Positions 14,301 through 15,935 of a stretch of 15,935 bases of DNA are shown piece by piece. Numbering within the stretch: position 1 is the stretch's first letter; the number at the start of each line of letters is the position of its first letter. The notes below the pieces were generated by a model. It ran no database searches, was not told the origin of the DNA, and was given only the letters and a program-made list of their open reading frames with translations. The position numbers were made by a program, and so were the translations under genes. The stretch is from Thermoplasmatales archaeon (GTDB lineage: Archaea > Thermoplasmatota > E2 > UBA202 > DSCA01): positions 1 to 15,935 of the forward strand of contig DSCA01000065.1 of assembly GCA_011049295.1 (NCBI GenBank), written 5' to 3'.

Positions 14301-15935
14301 CCCCGCATACCACTGTTGAGGATGTCTCCTTTGCCGACAACGACTACGGCATAGATGTGGAGGGCAGCACGCCCAATCATTTCATCCAGCACATGCAGGA
14401 TTCCACGGTGAACGGCAAACCCGTCTTTTATGCCCTCAATCAGTCCCCGGTTCATCTCGCCGACGCCAGCTACGGCTACCTGGGGCTGGTCAACTGCCGG
14501 CAGGTATCCGTCACCAACGTCTCCACCCAGCCCAACGGGGAAGGAATGCTGCTGGTGAACGCCACCGACGTGGCGGTAGCCGACAGCCGGTTCTCCGGTC
14601 ACCTGGACGGCATGGTGTGGATGTACGTGCAGGACGGCGTCATAGAGACCACCGAGGTTTCCGGCAACGCCCGTGACGGCATCATTTTCACCTCCTCCTC
14701 CAGCCTCGCGGTGAGCCACTGCCAGGTCAGTGCCAACGCCCAGCGGGGCATAAATGCCTACAGCATAGCCGCCGAGGACGGGCGCCTCGTGGTTTCCAAC
14801 TGCACCCTCAGCGACAACTGGCTGGGAATTAACGTGGAAAACATTCACCACAACACCTTTGCCCGCAACACCGTTACCGGCAATCAAAAGGCGGGCCTCC
14901 GGTTCTTTGCCTCCCCCCACAACACCCTGACCGACAACTACCTGTCGGGCAACGGAGACGGCATCATCATCCGGCAGTCGACCTCGCTCACCCTGGTGGA
15001 CCAGGTCCTGGAGGACAACACCCGCGACATCTACCTTTCCGGCTCCCAGGACGTGCGCATCCAGCGCTGCACCTTTGCCCTCAGCCCCACCGGGCTGGAG
15101 ACGGATGCTTCCACGGCGGAGGTCGACAACAGCTCGTTCAGCGGCCACGTGCATGCTGCCTCCCTCACGGACAGCACCATCACCTTTGTCCATGTCCACT
15201 TTTCCTCCAGCACCTACGGCCTGCACGCCCTGTCCTCCCTGGTAACCGTGCGGGACTGCATGGTCAGCGGCAACACCTACGGCCTGTACCTCTTCCAGTC
15301 CGACGACAGCGCGGTAACCGCCTGCCTCTCCCCCGGCATCGCCAACAACACCTACGGATTGGTGGTCAATCAGTCGCACCAGGTCACCGTGAGGGATGCG
15401 GTGATGGCCGAAAACGAGCATGCCCTGGTCATTCATTCCTCCCTGGACGTCCAGGTGGACAACGTCACCGCCTACAACAACACCCACGGATTCGTCCTCA
15501 CCGGAACAACCACCCGGGCCCTCCTTTCCTCCTCGCTCCTCCACCACAACCTCTATGCCCTGGACATCGAGGCCTACAACAACACCGTGGTCAACTGCTC
15601 GCTGTGGCGCAACATGTACGGGGCGCGCATCCTTTCCGGTGACAACAACACCCTGTACCACAACAACTTCGCATTCAACTGGTATCAGGCGCAGGACCGG
15701 GGAAGCAATACCTGGGATGGCGGATACCCGGCCGGCGGCAACTACTGGAGCGACTACGCGGGGACCGACGCCTACCGGGGGCCGGGACAGAATCTGTCCG
15801 GCAGCGACCACCTGGGCGACATGCCCTACCCCATCGCCAAAGGCCTTAATAGGGACCGCTATCCGCTCATGCATCTCAACGTCAACGCCTCCCCCATTCC
15901 CAACGACCCGCCCGCCGCCCGCTTTTCCGTTTACC
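11333..15935 (+). CDS. giant secreted PKD-repeat / NosD-type beta-helix surface protein (3' end outside window)
   Basis: One open frame of at least 1534 codons with no stop before the window edge. I checked the frame at several points (12542, 14399, 15719, 15902) and found no frameshift. It starts with a signal peptide: K4, hydrophobic 10-26, likely cleavage near residues 30-34. Five PKD domains follow to about residue 456, with cores WDFGDG at W74, W159, W240, W326 and W411, about 81-86 residues apart. A right-handed beta-helix runs from IYVDDDADP (459) to about 1500. It opens with the HVRTIQEGVANAS...VLPGTYTENVVV pattern and closes with the NosD/CASH hallmark NTWDGGYPAGGNYWSDY near 1460-1475. 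NDPPAARFSVY at the edge looks like another PKD domain. N-X-S/T sequons are abundant (at least 14 before residue 456). Likely an exported adhesin, S-layer-associated protein or polysaccharide-binding/processing protein; the substrate is unknown. ATG 11336 is an alternative start. Confidence 0.92.
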   Translation, partial: MMSKAHAQGIFVLTLIVSLLLAATLVPERGADASPDRAELQRITHFYWHYVDYTQEGSELAFSGLGVEGTNYTWDFGDGTTGYGQRLSHLYTAPGTYTVTLTTLFEDGSSNTTAQTLTLNNDPPIPDFYWEPETPTTQDVVYFWDNSVDPDGDIVNWTWDFGDGTVAYGNGTQHRYADNGVYDVQLTVRDHLDTVKSVTKQLIVFNVPPEADFYWTRDGDALLFLDYSSDVDGTVVNWTWDFGDGTAASHQQNPLHNYSQDGTYTVTLTVRDDDGATHTVQKSIDTYNKLPTVMFFWSPLKPTILDVVEFNDSSFDLDGTIVNWSWDFGDGTTSHQQNPTHQYGQKTTYAVTLTLIDDGGALNSLTKNLQVVNAPPLVNFTWQPLYPVDGENVSFNDTSVDADGDIVNWTWDFGDGGTGYGPNATHVYAQSGTYNVTLTVTDDDGASSTLTRELLVANIYVDDDADPAWYDARHVRTIQEGVANASNGHFIYVLPGTYTENVVVNEQVTITGMQAVLDAAGSGDALTVTAHRAYIHHLTITNASHGRGMVIDGDNVTVMHCTLTDHKIAVVINGDHALFAHNTVMGYGVGRGAVVAGSHTHMDSNYFNHLQNATQVVGGTENVIVGNHYAGNVFALQVTSASGTCITDNYFSSGNSYGIDIVGDTWCTLDNNTFRDNGEALRVFSSGLVIVNHTFEGNTLGLGIYADGTTVRNCVFQDNHQAVQVDGAYNTMVADCMFSESRQGVIVQEAATVDLRNLTFADQEGAPLSIQDSAQVTVSQCSFTGNGGAISVRQSEDVHLGGCWFDHQQAGIAVSDSQTVIHDCTFAHVELAIEISGVQVCTVTDVVIHNATRGIELRGASHVVEGCDIRHATYGIYATDAAGLTIAATLHHNTYGLYMANITGAIVQGAAVHNNTYGVYLHHGQDNVLAATALRDNDKGAVLVNTSGNTLQSATLTGNRLGVEATGSHHTTIAGSSFVSNYVGLVLYQSPHTTVEDVSFADNDYGIDVEGSTPNHFIQHMQDSTVNGKPVFYALNQSPVHLADASYGYLGLVNCRQVSVTNVSTQPNGEGMLLVNATDVAVADSRFSGHLDGMVWMYVQDGVIETTEVSGNARDGIIFTSSSSLAVSHCQVSANAQRGINAYSIAAEDGRLVVSNCTLSDNWLGINVENIHHNTFARNTVTGNQKAGLRFFASPHNTLTDNYLSGNGDGIIIRQSTSLTLVDQVLEDNTRDIYLSGSQDVRIQRCTFALSPTGLETDASTAEVDNSSFSGHVHAASLTDSTITFVHVHFSSSTYGLHALSSLVTVRDCMVSGNTYGLYLFQSDDSAVTACLSPGIANNTYGLVVNQSHQVTVRDAVMAENEHALVIHSSLDVQVDNVTAYNNTHGFVLTGTTTRALLSSSLLHHNLYALDIEAYNNTVVNCSLWRNMYGARILSGDNNTLYHNNFAFNWYQAQDRGSNTWDGGYPAGGNYWSDYAGTDAYRGPGQNLSGSDHLGDMPYPIAKGLNRDRYPLMHLNVNASPIPNDPPAARFSVY
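11470..12700 (+). repeat. five tandem PKD-domain repeats visible at DNA level
   Basis: Units of roughly 243-258 bases recur with a near-identical core. The 20-base word AACTGGACCTGGGACTTCGG starts at 11798, 12041 and 12554, and with small differences at 12299; the first copy, near 11543, is more diverged. The cores encode the NWTWDFGDG turn of each PKD domain. The DNA identity exceeds what the protein motif requires only modestly, so either recent duplication or biased codon choice could explain it. Confidence 0.8.
12707..15840 (+). repeat. degenerate beta-helix (parallel beta-helix/NosD) repeats in the coding sequence
   Basis: The encoded protein is built of short rungs of about 22-25 residues with recurring V-x-N/D, N-x-A/T-x-G and ASN-rich turns. 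The most recognisable unit is NTYG followed by a hydrophobic residue, encoded at 14009, 14075, 15272 and 15347, with variants such as ATYGIY, STYGLH and NTHGF. These are protein-level repeats; the DNA is not an exact tandem array. Confidence 0.7.

Noticed and set aside
13715..15874. A minus-strand open frame of 719 codons antisense to the beta-helix region.
   Set aside because: It is a shadow of the GC-rich third positions of the plus-strand gene. Its protein is a low-complexity Val/Gly/His-rich string with no family motif, while the plus strand shows an intact signal peptide, PKD and NosD features.
1..15935. Search by eye for CRISPR repeats, insertion-sequence inverted repeats, tRNA genes and defence genes.
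   Set aside because: Nothing with repeat-spacer periodicity, a transposase, a cloverleaf or a recognisable defence domain was seen. The only repeats are inside the PKD/beta-helix gene.

Overview
The window looks like chromosomal DNA of a GC-rich archaeon. My best guess is a euryarchaeal, Thermoplasmatota-like lineage, possibly methanogen-related; the phylum-level call is inference. The archaeal signs are a stand-alone ATP-pyrophosphatase subunit of GMP synthase, an MptE-type pterin diphosphokinase, a hexulose-phosphate synthase/RraA fusion, a DUF432-MscS pair, a two-OB-fold RPA-like protein, an archaeal/eukaryotic-type glycyl-tRNA synthetase, and TATA-like boxes about 25 bases upstream of several start codons. 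I see no tRNA, rRNA, CRISPR array, insertion sequence or phage gene.

Layout. Bases 1-221 hold at most a small membrane-peptide ORF. Bases 222-1780 (minus) are a DUF432-mscS operon joined by an ATGA overlap. Bases 1861-3471 (plus) are a single acyl-CoA synthetase divergent from it. Bases 3522-6860 (minus) carry a short amidohydrolase, a four-CBS protein and glyS; the last two are only four bases apart. Divergent from these, 6940-8941 (plus) is a tight purE-guaAB-mptE operon. Bases 9114-10400 (minus) encode the HPS-RraA fusion, divergent from an RPA-like protein at 10476-11252 (plus).

From 11333 to the window edge (plus) runs one uninterrupted reading frame of at least 1534 codons: signal peptide, five PKD domains, a NosD-type beta-helix of about 1000 residues, and the start of what looks like another PKD domain. 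It has no stop inside the window. Long antisense frames across it are artefacts of its GC-rich third positions.

How the parts fit. purE and guaAB feed purine and GMP synthesis, and mptE acts in a GTP-derived pterin pathway, so this operon plausibly links GTP supply to methanopterin-type C1 carrier synthesis. The HPS domain is the archaeal enzyme that can exchange formaldehyde and pentose phosphate with hexulose phosphate, so it fits both pentose supply for nucleotides and C1 metabolism. MscS-DUF432 is an osmotic-stress unit. The final gene is a cell-surface or secreted repeat protein, likely heavily N-glycosylated.

Most of the window is core metabolism. The items most worth a second look are the DUF432-MscS pair, the HPS-RraA fusion, the purine-pterin operon with an atypical PurE, the stripped-down amidohydrolase, the consistent leaderless promoter geometry, and the giant PKD/beta-helix protein.
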